DNA from: Nitrosococcus halophilus Nc 4
GTDB lineage: Bacteria > Pseudomonadota > Gammaproteobacteria > Nitrosococcales > Nitrosococcaceae
Direction: 5' to 3'
Length of the DNA: 64,000 nt
Assembly: GCF_000024725.1 (NCBI RefSeq)
Contig: NC_013960.1
Span: 2,776,001-2,840,000 of the forward strand
Part shown: piece after piece, positions 9,210-18,435 of the stretch
Layout of the letters: each line of letters starts with the position of its first letter
How positions within the stretch are numbered: position 1 is the stretch's first letter
Program-made: the position numbers and the translations under genes
Notes under the pieces: model-generated
Database searches by the model: none
What the model was told of the DNA's origin: nothing
What the model saw: only the letters and a program-made list of their open reading frames with translations

Positions 9210-10448
9210 TTAATCGCGAAAACGTCCTAATACCAGGCAGGCATTGGTGCCGCCGAAGCCAAAGCTGTTGGACATTACGGTCTCAGGTTGCACCCTATCA
9301 ATGCGCTCTCTGGCAATGGGGAATTCCCCTGCGCCTGGATCAATCTCATCAAGATTGGCCGAGGCGGCAATAAAGCCATGCTCCATCATCAGTAGCGAAT
9401 AGATGACCTCATTGACTCCGGCAGCGCCGAGGGCGTGTCCGGTTAAGGATTTGGTCGAGCTGATGGTGGGGATACCCCCTTCCCGATCCGCAAAAACTTC
9501 TTGGATAGCTTCTAGCTCTTTAATATCGCCTGCGGGAGTGCTGGTTCCATGGGCATTGATGTAATCCACAGGGCCATCAATGGTGGCTAGCGCCTGCTCC
9601 ATACAGCGCACCGCTCCTTCACCAGAGGGGGCGACCATGTCGTAACCATCAGAGGTGGCACCATAGCCCACTACTTCAGCGTAAATTTTCGCCCCCCGGG
9701 CTTGGGCGTGCTCCAAGTCTTCAAGCACGACCACACCGCCGCCGCCGGCAATGACGAAACCGTCACGGTGTCTATCATAGGGGCGAGAGGCTTGGTGAGG
9801 GGTCTCGTTGAATTTTGAAGACAAGGCCCCCATGGCGTCAAACAACATGGTCAGGGTCCAGTGGAGTTCCTCGCCGCCGCCGGCAAAAATAATGTCCTGT
9901 TTGCCAAGTTGAATCTGTTCCACCCCGTTGCCGATGCAGTGGGCGCTGGTAGAGCAAGCGGAACTGATGGAATAATTGATGCCTTTGATTTTGAAGGGGG
10001 TTGCCAGACAAGCGGAGTTGGTGCTGCACATGGTTCTCGGGACCATATAAGGTCCCACTCGGCGAATGCCTTTTTCCCGCAGGGTATCCGCCGCCAACAC
10101 CAGATTCTTGGTGGACGGACCGCCCGAGCCCATGATGAGACCCGTACGGGGATGAGACACCCGATTTGAGGCGAGTTCGGCGTCAGCGATAGCCTGCTCC
10201 ATGGCAAGATAATTATAGGCCGCGCCGTCTCCCATGAAGCGGCGAATTTTGCGGTCGATGAGGGCTTCAATATCGATGTCCACCGAGCCATGAATCTGGC
10301 TGCGTAGCCCCAGATCCGCATACTCTTGGTGGAACTCGATCCCTGAACGGCCGGTTTTTAAGGATTTAACGACTTCTGCTTTGTTGTTGCCAATGCTGGA
10401 GACAATACCCAGTCCAGTAATAACAACGCGTCTAAGCTCTCTTCCCAT
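9210..10448 (-). CDS. fabB: 3-oxoacyl-[acyl-carrier-protein] synthase I
   Basis: 412 residues from the ATG at 10448, which is preceded by AGGA seven bases upstream and gives the usual [18 protein letters not shown] terminus. The thiolase-fold catalytic triad is visible: Cys in [10 protein letters not shown], His in [11 protein letters not shown], and His in TGHALGAAG. FabB elongates acyl-ACP and is needed for unsaturated fatty acids in the FabA/FabB pathway. The length fits the family (about 404). fabA, its frequent partner, is not adjacent. An upstream in-frame ATG at 10475 would add nine atypical residues. Confidence 0.93.
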   Translation of the reverse strand: MGRELRRVVITGLGIVSSIGNNKAEVVKSLKTGRSGIEFHQEYADLGLRSQIHGSVDIDIEALIDRKIRRFMGDGAAYNYLAMEQAIADAELASNRVSHPRTGLIMGSGGPSTKNLVLAADTLREKGIRRVGPYMVPRTMCSTNSACLATPFKIKGINYSISSACSTSAHCIGNGVEQIQLGKQDIIFAGGGEELHWTLTMLFDAMGALSSKFNETPHQASRPYDRHRDGFVIAGGGGVVVLEDLEHAQARGAKIYAEVVGYGATSDGYDMVAPSGEGAVRCMEQALATIDGPVDYINAHGTSTPAGDIKELEAIQEVFADREGGIPTISSTKSLTGHALGAAGVNEVIYSLLMMEHGFIAASANLDEIDPGAGEFPIARERIDRVQPETVMSNSFGFGGTNACLVLGRFRD

Positions 10449-10614
10449 TTTATTCCTAAATCTTTCTGCGCCCATTCATTTAAAGCATGTGTAAAAGGCA
10501 CGTTCTTTCAAAAATCATCAAGAGGGCTTTAAAAATGGCCTAAGCAATACGAATTAAGGATACCAGGCTCAGTGAAAATTGAATAGATGTTTGAGGCATT
10601 GTAGGGTTTGCGCC

Positions 10615-11400
10615 CTAGGATTTCCGGGTACCGAGCAGGATATGGCGGGTCCGTAATCCTGTTAGGGTTTGCTGTCCTCCCCCAATGATTTGCTCCAAGT
10701 TTGGGTGTTGCAGTTCGTGGGCAATCTGCACTAGGGTTTCCCGCCCGGAATTGACTTCTTCCTTGGAGATTAGCTCCAGGAGACGCGCCGTGACGGGGTT
10801 GAGTTCCATGAAGGCCACTTGGTCGTGGGGGTCCCGATAGACCACCAGGAAAGTAGGCTGAGCCTCGGGTTCGATAGGTTGGTAATCGCGGCTAATCCGG
10901 TGGACGGGAAAGCGATAGCGCAAGGGCCAGGCCAGGGGCGAGATGACGGGCAAACCCTCCAATAGATCCCCTTCCGGATCGATATCCCCGGAGGGTTCTA
11001 GGTCAGAGAGGGAAAGGGCTAGTTCTATCCACTCATAATGGGCCAATTCCCCCAGGAAAGGGGGATCGCCAGACGTTGTTCTCTCGGTCTCCAAGTAGAG
11101 TAAAAATTCCCTTGAAATCTCGTGGAAAAGCGGGGTTTGGGCGCGATGGCGGGCATAAAAGTCTCGCACTAAGTAATGCCATGCTTGGTCCTCTAGGAGG
11201 GAGCGGAGCACCGGGAAGTTGTTGGCAAGAAACCCCTCCAGATTGTTAAAGAATAACTCCCGGTAGACTGCCATCCGCCGGTCTGTTACGTCCTCTGGAG
11301 GCGGGTTTTTCTCCGGATCGCGAATATGGGCGGCAAATGCATATTGCCGGCGCATGAATTCCGGCATTTCAGGCGATTTGGCGGGGGGCATCGGAAACAT
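10615..11400 (-). CDS. HvfC/BufC-like protein (DUF2063, N-terminal DNA-binding-like domain)
   Basis: About 260 residues. The N-terminal half contains [29 protein letters not shown], the hallmark of the DUF2063 family, with EIS(R)EFLLYLE and [13 protein letters not shown] further on. These proteins are partners of DUF692 enzymes in RiPP (bufferin-type) clusters, where they help recognise or deliver the precursor. The gene overlaps the 3' end of the upstream DUF692 gene by about 30 bp, showing translational coupling. The start may be ATG 11400 or ATG 11391; a GGAG lies just upstream of both. No third cluster gene follows. Confidence 0.85.
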   Translation of the reverse strand: MFPMPPAKSPEMPEFMRRQYAFAAHIRDPEKNPPPEDVTDRRMAVYRELFFNNLEGFLANNFPVLRSLLEDQAWHYLVRDFYARHRAQTPLFHEISREFLLYLETERTTSGDPPFLGELAHYEWIELALSLSDLEPSGDIDPEGDLLEGLPVISPLAWPLRYRFPVHRISRDYQPIEPEAQPTFLVVYRDPHDQVAFMELNPVTARLLELISKEEVNSGRETLVQIAHELQHPNLEQIIGGGQQTLTGLRTRHILLGTRKS

Positions 11401-12220
11401 CGCTCCATTTTTGTTGAATTTCTCGGATAAGGGCGATTTCTTGGAATAAGTCCTCAAGAGGAGGAAGATTGAAGTCCCGTTCCAGGAGGGTGGGGAAGAC
11501 TCCAAAATGCATGCAGGCCTGGTTGAGCAATTCCCATACCGGATGGATGACCTGAGCCCCATGGGTGTCAATGAGAAGGTCCGTAGCTTCTTGGTAGTGG
11601 CCCGCCACGTGAATATAGGCAATCCGATCGGAAGGGAGGGCATGGAGGAATTCCTCCGGGTCGTAGCCATGATTGACGCTATTCACATAGATGTTGTTCA
11701 CATCCAGCAGCAAACCGCAGTCGGCTTCTTCCAGCACCGCGTTGATAAAGTCGATCTCCCTCAGCTCCTGGCCTGGAGCCGCATAATAAGAGACGTTTTC
11801 AATCACCAAACGCCGCTCTAGGATCTCCTGAACCCGACGAATTCGACCCGCCACATAGCGTACCGCTTCTTCCGTAAAGGGAATCGGCATCAAGTCGTAA
11901 AGGTGACCCTCATCGGAGCAGTAACTTAAGTGTTCGCTATAGAGGTGAATGTGGTGCTGGTTGAGGAATTGTTTGAGACGCCAAAGAAAGTTTTCGTCCA
12001 ATGGAGCTGGGCTGCCGATGGAAAGGGAGAGCCCATGGCAGATGAAAGGGTAGCGCTCGGTCAGTGCCCGAAACTTACGGCCCAGGGGACCGCCGACGCC
12101 AATCCAGTTCTCCGGGGCTATCTCCAGAAAGTCCACCGGCGCCTCAGGCAAAGCGGCAAATTCATCCAAGAAACTGCGGCGCAGACCCAAGCCGGTACCA
12201 GAAATAGAAGAACTTGTCAT
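11369..12220 (-). CDS. DUF692 / MbnB-HvfB-like multinuclear iron enzyme
   Basis: 283 residues covering the whole DUF692 (UPF0276) TIM-barrel family. Visible motifs are GLGLR at the start, [10 protein letters not shown], the metal-ligand segments YSEHLSY and [21 protein letters not shown], and the final LERD. Family members such as MbnB and the bufferin HvfB/BufB enzymes bind two or three iron ions and turn cysteine residues of a precursor peptide into oxazolone- or thiooxazole-type groups. It is followed, with overlap, by its usual partner HvfC. The usual short precursor gene is not seen directly upstream. Confidence 0.88.
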   Translation of the reverse strand: MTSSSISGTGLGLRRSFLDEFAALPEAPVDFLEIAPENWIGVGGPLGRKFRALTERYPFICHGLSLSIGSPAPLDENFLWRLKQFLNQHHIHLYSEHLSYCSDEGHLYDLMPIPFTEEAVRYVAGRIRRVQEILERRLVIENVSYYAAPGQELREIDFINAVLEEADCGLLLDVNNIYVNSVNHGYDPEEFLHALPSDRIAYIHVAGHYQEATDLLIDTHGAQVIHPVWELLNQACMHFGVFPTLLERDFNLPPLEDLFQEIALIREIQQKWSDVSDAPRQIA

Positions 12221-12415
12221 AGGCTTTCATCCTCTTTTTTTTGGAGCTAGACAGGCACGGCATTTATCGAGAATTCCTATTATGGACCATCGGACTCCTC
12301 ATTTGTGACATAGGATGATAATGGGTGCTTATCCCGCTTAGTTAACGCCCTAATCGGAATACCTCATTTGATAGCGGGTGTTTCTGCCACCGCCGGGCAG
12401 TTTCTCGATACAGCT

Positions 12416-12657
12416 TTAGCCATCGGCCTGGGCCAGTGCCCGATCCGTCAGGGCGCGGGTAATGCGACCATTGCCGTCATCAAAGGGGTGCAGGGTGAGC
12501 AACCAGAAATGATAGAGAGCGGCGCGCAGCAAAGGGTCAAGGGTGGCATCTTCGCGGCTTTGGTTGAACCAGTCGATGAAGGCGTTTAGCTCAGTTACCA
12601 GCACCCCTCGGGGGGGGCGCTTCAAAGTGCACGGTAGGTCGGTCGATACGCCCAGAG
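12416..12657 (-). pseudogene. Fic-domain protein fragment with frameshift
   Basis: Read on the minus strand, the sequence gives VVSGRIDRPTVHFEAPPP in one frame. After a run of eight C residues near 12604-12611 the other frame continues with RGVLVTELNAF.DWFN and the Fic catalytic motif LHPFDDGNGRITRAL. A stop follows soon after. Fic enzymes AMPylate target proteins using the His of HPFxxGNGR. The N-terminal domain and the C-terminal part are both missing, so this is a fragment broken by a C-run frameshift and truncation. Confidence 0.8.
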
Positions 12658-12710
12658 ACTACTGGACACGCTTGGAAATTGATGGCGTCTTCCAATATGT
12701 CTCTCTTTCC

Positions 12711-13037
12711 ATGGCTGCAGGGCACCTGCACGGTAAGCTCAAGGAATGGGGCTTTGATAAAATTCAGGAGCTTATCCCCTACGAATATGTTGGCGGCCCG
12801 GAACACGGCAAAAAAGAAGGCCAGGGTCGGATCTGGGACCTGCGGGTGGATGCAGGGGGCAGGGAGGCGCAACTGGAAGAATTACAAGGCCGTTATGACC
12901 GCTATATGGCTGTGCGGCAGGAGGCCCTTTCTCAGGAATTTGATGAAAAGGCGCCAAAGCATACGCTGTACACTGACCTCTATGGCAACGGGACCGTCAA
13001 AGCGGCGGGGCAACACCTGCGGGCTCATAGCCCTTAG
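12711..13037 (+). CDS. Hypothetical protein or gene fragment
   Basis: The frame is open from within the Fic remnant and looks protein-like from about 12657 to 13037; the first plausible ATG is at 12711, giving 108 residues. The product is soluble, charged and rich in Glu, Lys and Gly, with no membrane segment or recognised motif. Its apparent N-terminal continuation runs antisense into the Fic remnant, so it is likely the 3' part of a gene brought next to Fic debris by rearrangement. I do not recognise the family. Confidence 0.3.
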   Translation: MAAGHLHGKLKEWGFDKIQELIPYEYVGGPEHGKKEGQGRIWDLRVDAGGREAQLEELQGRYDRYMAVRQEALSQEFDEKAPKHTLYTDLYGNGTVKAAGQHLRAHSP

Positions 13038-13101
13038 AATCCGAGGTAAGCATGCCAGCACGAATTGACAGGCCACTGAGGGGTTTCAAATGCCCCGACC
13101 C

Positions 13102-13731
13102 TCACTGCCACCCCATCATGGCGATGATCCCATTGAGCACTAGCGACAGCACGGTGGCGGCCAGGCCTAGGGGCACCAGGGCGATGAAGGCCATCAGGAG
13201 CTTGCGCCCATCCCCCCAGGCCGTGCGTCGCGCGATGAGTATCCAGGCTAGGGGGGCCAATAGCATCAACACGAACCAACCCACGAAGTTGAGCAAGGGG
13301 ATTCCGTAATAGATTTCCCCCGGCACGAGCCACACCCAATAGCCGGCGGCCACAGCGATGGGATCGATGAACAAATCCAGCCCAACCGCAATCACGCCGG
13401 TAACCAAGGGCGCCTGCCACCTCAATCGGGGCGCACTCAGCAAGTCTTCATTGGCGCGGGCCAGTATCCCTTCGGCGAGGAGCAGGCAGATCCCGCACAC
13501 CGCCATCCAGCCGAAGAAGATGTAGGTGAACACCCACAACCGGGATTGGCCAGGGTATTCATAGTTGTGGGCCGCGAACGAGGACAGAAAGTCCATCACC
13601 GCCGGGAACAAGCCCGCCACGATCACAAACACCCCCATATTGGCCCTTCCAAACCGCCAGGCCAGGAAACCCAGCACCAGGAGGCTGAAGATAATGCCGG
13701 AGACCAGCAGGGCGGTGAAATCGGGGTTCAT
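13102..13731 (-). CDS. Carotenoid biosynthesis protein (CruF/DUF422-like)
   Basis: 209 residues from the ATG at 13731, with six or seven hydrophobic helices. The conserved core DLFIDPIAVAAGYWVW, then YYGIPLLNFVGW, matches the PF04240 family. This includes CruF (gamma-carotene 1',2'-hydratase) and related membrane enzymes that hydrate carotenoid ends. Its ATG overlaps the stop of a small upstream gene (ATGA), so the two are coupled. No other carotenoid gene is adjacent, but a CrtX-like glycosyltransferase lies 11 kb away. The exact reaction is inferred from family only. Confidence 0.75.
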   Translation of the reverse strand: MNPDFTALLVSGIIFSLLVLGFLAWRFGRANMGVFVIVAGLFPAVMDFLSSFAAHNYEYPGQSRLWVFTYIFFGWMAVCGICLLLAEGILARANEDLLSAPRLRWQAPLVTGVIAVGLDLFIDPIAVAAGYWVWLVPGEIYYGIPLLNFVGWFVLMLLAPLAWILIARRTAWGDGRKLLMAFIALVPLGLAATVLSLVLNGIIAMMGWQ

Positions 13732-13910
13732 GAGGACCTTGGGCGGGTGCGCCACAGGTAGAGCCCCAGCGCGGGCAGGGTCCAGAACACCAGCCACAGT
13801 TCGGCTCCGGCCCGCATCCCTTCAATGAACCAGGACAGGACGGTCAGGAGATAGAAGACCACCGGTGTCCAGCGGCCCAGGGGAGTTATGCGGCGGTGGA
13901 TGGAGTTCAT
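13728..13910 (-). CDS. Small membrane protein coupled to the CruF-like gene
   Basis: 60 residues from the ATG at 13910. A basic N terminus (NSIHRR) precedes two hydrophobic stretches, roughly residues 15-32 and 37-53, and an RTRPRSS tail. It has no recognised family. Its stop overlaps the start of the carotenoid gene by the ATGA arrangement, which argues for a real, cotranslated gene rather than chance. It might be an accessory subunit or a shortened remnant of a membrane enzyme. Confidence 0.5.
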   Translation of the reverse strand: MNSIHRRITPLGRWTPVVFYLLTVLSWFIEGMRAGAELWLVFWTLPALGLYLWRTRPRSS

Positions 13911-13978
13911 GGGGCTCCTGAATTGGGTTTTGTCATCACCCCACACCTGGCGCCACAAGACAGGGGTGTCGATCCCGA

Positions 13979-14218
13979 TTACGCGGTGCGGTGTTTACGT
14001 GTTCTCGGGTGTGGGTATTCCAAAGTGTCTTGCAGGGCTTTCTCATCGGTCACCGAGGCATCGCCTTTTAGATATTTTAACACCCCCACGCTCGTACCTC
14101 GCTCCTTTTTAATCACGGTGATTCGGTCTTCATACTCGAAATTTTCCACCCTATCGCCGGGTTGAATACCGGCTTTGGCACACAGGTCTTTAAGGCATCG
14201 ACTTCGCCGGAAGGCTAC
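13979..14218 (-). pseudogene. AbrB/MazE-like antitoxin remnant
   Basis: Minus-strand translation gives LCAKAGIQPGDRVENFEYED followed by RITVIKKERGTSVGVLKYL, which resembles a SpoVT-AbrB swapped-hairpin domain with its GDRVE turn, then an acidic antitoxin-like tail ending at a TAA at 13979. There is no start codon in the right place and the first beta-strand is disturbed, so the gene appears decayed. It lies 190 bp from an intact mazEF pair on the opposite strand. Confidence 0.45.
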
Positions 14219-14406
14219 CCTGATTCGATCAGGCGAACAGTCTGATTTTCCGGACTGTGCCCTAGGGCGAGTATAGCATCATGATGGGCGTTGCCAGCGG
14301 TGATAGGTGATAAAAGTTGCCGAATTGATACCCACGTAATAACATTGTGATTACATACTGAAGGGCATACGCGTGCCATTACACATTATGGTAAATAGTA
14401 AATCAC

Positions 14407-14655
14407 ATGAGAACGGTAATTCGGAAAATGGGTAACTCCCAAGGCGTGATCATCCCCAAGCCCCTGTTAGCGCAGCTCGGCCTTGAAGGTGAGATCGAAA
14501 TGGTGGTCGAAGGCGACGCCCTCGTGCTCCGCAAGCCAGCCAAGAAGTCCCGCGAGGGCTGGGCGGAAGCCAGTCAAAAGCTGGCTGACGTCGGAGACGA
14601 TGGCTTGGTTTGGCCCGAGTTCGCCAATGAAGACGATGAACCTCTGGTGTGGTGA
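14407..14655 (+). CDS. mazE: MazE/PemI-family antitoxin
   Basis: 82 residues. The N terminus RTVIRKMGNSQGVIIPKPLL is the classic MazE SpoVT-AbrB DNA-binding strand-loop, followed by an acidic C-terminal tail (DDGLVWPEFANEDDEPLVW) of the kind that wraps around and inhibits MazF. It overlaps the toxin start by seven bases, so translation is coupled. MazE normally represses its own promoter with the toxin bound. It looks complete. Confidence 0.9.
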   Translation: MRTVIRKMGNSQGVIIPKPLLAQLGLEGEIEMVVEGDALVLRKPAKKSREGWAEASQKLADVGDDGLVWPEFANEDDEPLVW

Positions 14656-14969
14656 TCCGCGGTGAGATCTGGTTGGCCGCACTCGATCCGACGGTGGGCA
14701 GCGAGATCCAGAAGACGCGCCCGTGCGTCGTGGTTTCGCCTGCTGAGATGCACGACTATTTGCGAACAGTGATTGTCGCACCGATGACGACCGGCAGCCG
14801 ACCGGCGCCGTTTCGGGTACCGGTCACGTTTGGAGGCAAGCAGGGGCTGATCCTGCTGGATCAGATCCGGACTCTTGACCAGCGTCGGCTGGTCAAACGG
14901 CTGGGCATGGTAAGCCACAAGACGTTGACTGAAACGCTGAGCGTGTTGCAGGAACTCTTCGCAGAGTAA
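14649..14969 (+). CDS. mazF: MazF/PemK-family mRNA interferase toxin
   Basis: 106 residues from a GTG at 14649 (a second GTG follows directly). The motif RGEIWLAALDPTVGSEIQKTRP contains the conserved (G)EIW..LDP..G.E..K.RP of MazF/PemK sequence-specific endoribonucleases, and APMTTGSR is the active-site loop. Length and both catalytic regions (Arg near 24, Thr near 47) are intact, so the toxin is probably functional and held by the upstream antitoxin. Such modules stabilise accessory DNA, which fits the IS-rich setting. Confidence 0.9.
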   Translation: MVIRGEIWLAALDPTVGSEIQKTRPCVVVSPAEMHDYLRTVIVAPMTTGSRPAPFRVPVTFGGKQGLILLDQIRTLDQRRLVKRLGMVSHKTLTETLSVLQELFAE

Positions 14970-15742
14970 CCTCGAGTGGGTTGCCTATAATTGAGTATCA
15001 CTTTCTGAAAAGCGAGCTCAGGGTCACCTCTTCCATGAACGCCTTAACCACGTCCGAGAATAGGGCTTCTTTGCCAAAAGTGGCCCTCTTATTGGGATGG
15101 TTGTTTGGAGTTTGCATCGCTGCCCCGACCCACGCAGAGCGCCTCATCGCCTTCACCGGGGGCACGGTGATGGATGGCACGGGCGCCCCGCCTATCCCTG
15201 ATGGCACGGTGCTGGTAGCGGGGGAACGCATTACTGCCGTTGGCCCAAGCAGTGAAATCGACCTCCCCAAGGACACCCAAGTGATTGATGCCCGTGGCAA
15301 GTGGATCATCCCGGGGCTTATTGATGCCCATGTCCACTTCTTTCAATCAGGGGGGCTCTACACCCGGCCGGACATCATCGATTTACGGGCTGAACGTCCC
15401 TATTCCCAGGAGATGGCTTGGATTCGGGAGCGGCTTCCCCAAACCTTAGCCCGTTACTTGGCCAGCGGGGTGACCTCGGTGGTGGATATGGGGGGGCCGC
15501 TGTGGACCTTCGAGGTTCGCCAATGGGCCCAAGAAAGTCTTCTGGCCCCGCGGGTAGCCGTGGCCGGGCCGCTTCTCTCCGGCTATAAACCGGCAGTCTT
15601 TGACCTGGACGATCCTCCCCTCATCAAAGTGCACTCGCCGCAACAGGCCCGGGCGGCAGTCCGTCGACTCCTCCCTCACCAGCCGGATCTCATCAAACTG
15701 TGGCTGGTCCAGCGCCCGAGCCAGTCCCTCATGGCCAAGGAG

Positions 15743-17051
15743 CTGAGGTATAGACGGATAAAAGGGAATTGTTTAATTAAGAAACAAGCGGTTGCAAGAA
15801 TAGAAGGAGTAGACAGGCACGGAGACATCTGATCTCATACGGGTCACGATTAAAAACCGAAGAGAGGTTGTTCCCGTGCCTGTGAAGAAGATTTTACACC
15901 GGATGTTGTCGGAGATCATGCATTTAAAACGCTTGTGGACGTTGGTGTTGTTGGTGGAGACGGTCTTGGAGACGAAGCGGTTATCGGTAACCCAGCTGGG
16001 TCGGTCATTGAAGTTACCGATTCAAGAGCGCAGTGGGATACGGCGGTCGGACCGATTTATGGGGAATAAGTACGTCCAAGCCCAAAGCAAAGCGGTGTAT
16101 GAGGCGTTAGTCAAGCAGCTGGTGGGAAACAAACGGCGGCCGTGGATACTGGTAGATTGGAGTCATCTACCGAACACAGACTTGTATGTATTGCGGGCAG
16201 CATTAGTGGCGCCGGGACGGGCGTTGACCCTGTATGAGACGGTCCATGCGCAATCGCAGCAGGGGAATGAGCGCGTGCAGCGAGCTTTTTTAAAGACGCT
16301 CAAGGCGTTGTTACCGGCGGCGAGTCGGCCCGTGATTATCACGGACGCCGGATTTCATAATCCCTGGTTTAAGCAAATTGTGAGTTATGGCTGGGATTAC
16401 GTAGGCCGGATCCGGGGGCGAAAATCCTACCGACCGGTGGGGGAGCGGGAATGGCGGCCCTGCCGAGAATTATGGGCGCAAGCCAGTGGCCGAGCGAAGG
16501 CACTCGGAGCGGTAGAGATGTGTCGTAAGAACCCGTTAAAGAGTAGGTTCTATTTGTTCAAAGGAAAAGCCCGGGGTCGGCATGGCAAGTCGATAGCCGA
16601 ATACCGTCTGGCGGCGAAGGAGCCGTGGTTGTTGGCCAGCTCCTTGTGCGGTCGTCAATCGGCCAAGCGCGTGGTGAAACTCTATCGTACGCGGATGCAG
16701 ATTGAAGAAGGGTTCCGGGATTTGAAAAGTCCAGCCTATGGCTTCAGTTTTAATCTGGCCTATAGTCGTGACCCGCACCGCATTGAGGTGTTGCTGTTGA
16801 TTGCGGCTTTGGCAGGCATGGTGGCCTGGGCCGTGGGTTGGCTGACAGAGCGGCAACAATTACATTATCAGTTTCAGGCCAATTCGATAAAACATCGGCG
16901 CGTGCTCTCTCTATTCTATCTAGGCTGCCAAGTGATTCGACGAAAAGTAAGGGTAATCGTAAGTGAACAAAGTATCCGTGAGGTTTTCGATGCTATCGAA
17001 AATGAAGGATGCCCCCCATGAAACAGGGCAATTTATGCGTCTATCCTACAG
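15743..17051 (+). mobile_element. Complete IS4-family (IS10-like) insertion sequence
   Basis: 1309 bp bounded by imperfect inverted repeats beginning CTGAGGTATAGACGGATAAA at 15743 and, on the other strand, CTGTAGGATAGACGCATAAA at 17051. Both sides carry the duplicated target GCCAAGGAG (15734-15742 and 17052-17060). A 9-bp duplication and this length fit IS10-type members of the IS4 family. The intact duplication and open transposase gene point to a fairly recent insertion. Confidence 0.92.
15876..17021 (+). CDS. IS4-family (IS10-like) transposase
   Basis: 381 residues from the GTG at 15876, preceded by GAGAGG. The DDE catalytic triad is visible: Asp in WILVDWSHLPN (about 95), Asp in VIITDAGFHNPW (about 155), and Glu in the YREK-type motif YRTRMQIEEGFRDLK (about 275-290). 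Length and motif spacing match IS10 transposases, which cut and paste with 9-bp duplications. No frameshift or stop is seen, so the enzyme may be active. Confidence 0.92.
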   Translation: MPVKKILHRMLSEIMHLKRLWTLVLLVETVLETKRLSVTQLGRSLKLPIQERSGIRRSDRFMGNKYVQAQSKAVYEALVKQLVGNKRRPWILVDWSHLPNTDLYVLRAALVAPGRALTLYETVHAQSQQGNERVQRAFLKTLKALLPAASRPVIITDAGFHNPWFKQIVSYGWDYVGRIRGRKSYRPVGEREWRPCRELWAQASGRAKALGAVEMCRKNPLKSRFYLFKGKARGRHGKSIAEYRLAAKEPWLLASSLCGRQSAKRVVKLYRTRMQIEEGFRDLKSPAYGFSFNLAYSRDPHRIEVLLLIAALAGMVAWAVGWLTERQQLHYQFQANSIKHRRVLSLFYLGCQVIRRKVRVIVSEQSIREVFDAIENEGCPP

Positions 17052-17824
17052 GCCAAGGAGGCCTGGGTCCAGGCCGCCATCGAGGAAAGCCATGCCCAGG
17101 GAAAACGGGTGGCCGTGCATGCCACTCAGCGGGAAATGGCCCGGGCGGCGGTGGAGGTGGGTGCGGATATTCTGGTCCATAGCATTGAGGATAAGGCGGT
17201 CGATCCCGCGCTGATTCAACGCCTAAAGGCGCGCGGGGTCTCCTACATTACCACGTTCATGGTTCAAGAAGGCTACCGGGAAGTTTTGGGACAGGACATT
17301 GAGCTTTCCCCCATCGAGCAACGTATGGGCGACCCCCAAGTGATCGCCACTTTCAATGATCTGGCCAAACTTCAGCCCTGGCGAGGCTGGCTGGGTGCCT
17401 TGTCCTCCTTTTCCCTTCCCCCGCTGATGGGCCACAACCTCAAGCACCTTCAGGAACAGGGGGTGACCATTGCCGCCGGCACGGATGCGGGCAATATCGG
17501 CACCCTCCATGGACCGGCACTGCACCGAGAACTGGAACTCATGGCCCAGGCCAAGTTATCCCCATTGGAAATCCTGGTTGCGGCCACCCAAGGCGGGGCC
17601 CAAGTGATGGGGCGGGAGTCCGAACTGGGGACGATCGAGACCGGCAAACTCGCGGATCTCCTCCTCCTAGAGGCCGATCCCCTGGAGGACATTCGCCACA
17701 CCCGCCAAATCTACCGGATAGTCAAAGGCGGCACGGTCCTGGATCCGGAACAGATCCTGAAGCATTTGGAAAATCCATGGGAATAAGATGGGCTATCTCC
17801 GAACCCCCGAGGGCGCATACTGAA

Positions 17825-18435
17825 ATGGCTTTCAGAGCGAGACTGCTCATACTGTATGGAGTGATAACTTTCTCCTCCTCCACTTTCGCTCAAAGTGATA
17901 CCAATTTAATCAAAGAATGCAATTTATTAAGGCCTCAAGTGGTTGTTTAGGCTGCATCTATACAATGCAAAATCACATAAAATTGGTATGACACCCCTGG
18001 TGCAACGGCGATACCTCAAAAATCGCCATCGGCTTTGTCGCTCACCGAAATCGTCAAAGGTGCGGTCGGCCCCTTTCCATCTCATTCCGATGGATACGGC
18101 AATCCTGGTGCCAGTGGCTTGGGGTACATTTCTGTGGTGACCCTCCAGACGGGGCAAACGCTCAAAGAATTAGCCCTACCGGGACAACAGGGGGCAGGCT
18201 TGGATGGAACAGTCGCCTTCGACCGTGCGGAAGCGACCGGCACCTATATAGGACAAATCAATCTTATCGTCGCCTCCTCTTTTAGCGGCCTTTGTGCCTT
18301 ACATCGTGCTTGCAAAGGAGGCTGTGCCGCCCGGAGGGCCTGAAAAGCTTTTTGGAAATGAAGATCTCTGATTGGGAGAAAGCGCTGCAACAGAGGAAAA
18401 AACGCAAGGCCTATTCCGTTACCCATCCGCAATGA
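17825..18435 (+). pseudogene. Secreted pyruvoyl-dependent histidine decarboxylase-like gene, broken
   Basis: A signal peptide (MAFRARLLILYGVITFSSSTFAQ) is followed by MITE copy A, which brings stops. After the MITE, in the same frame, the sequence continues with SDGYGNPGASGLGYISV and FDRAEATGTYIGQINL, then ASSFSGL. These match the pyruvoyl-dependent histidine decarboxylase proenzyme, whose Ser-Ser bond is self-cleaved to form the pyruvoyl group. Downstream, in shifted frames, VPYIVLAKEAVPPGG and ISDWEKALQQRKKRKAY resemble the C-terminal end, so the middle has been deleted. Excising the MITE with one TGA copy restores the frame across the signal-peptide junction. Family assignment is from motif memory; export of such an enzyme would be unusual. 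Confidence 0.65.
17899..17988 (-). repeat. 90-bp MITE, copy A
   Basis: Bounded by TACCAATTT and AAATTGGTA, flanked on both sides by TGA (17896-17898 and 17989-17991). It is the reverse orientation of copies B (22992-23081) and C (25963-26052) and has the same length. It is inserted in the signal-peptide region of the pyruvoyl decarboxylase-like gene. Confidence 0.9.

Larger units (their letters stand above)
15035..17786 (+). pseudogene. Secreted amidohydrolase gene interrupted by an IS10-like element
   Basis: The 5' part (15035-15742) begins with a signal peptide ending near APTHA and contains the amidohydrolase motif PGLIDAHVHF; the 3' part (17061-17786) contains GKRVAVHATQ, the GTDAGN motif and the ETGKLADLLLLEADPL terminal signature. 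Together they match imidazolonepropionase-like metal-dependent hydrolases. The two halves are separated by a complete insertion sequence flanked by a 9-bp duplication. Removing the element and one duplicate rejoins the halves in frame to give 477 residues. The 3' half from ATG 17109 is unlikely to work alone. Export and hydrolase class are read from sequence; the substrate is unknown. Confidence 0.9.

Noticed and set aside
17109-17786. Independent 225-residue amidohydrolase gene
   Set aside because: It is the 3' half of the IS-interrupted gene; it lacks the first metal-binding motif and a ribosome-binding site.
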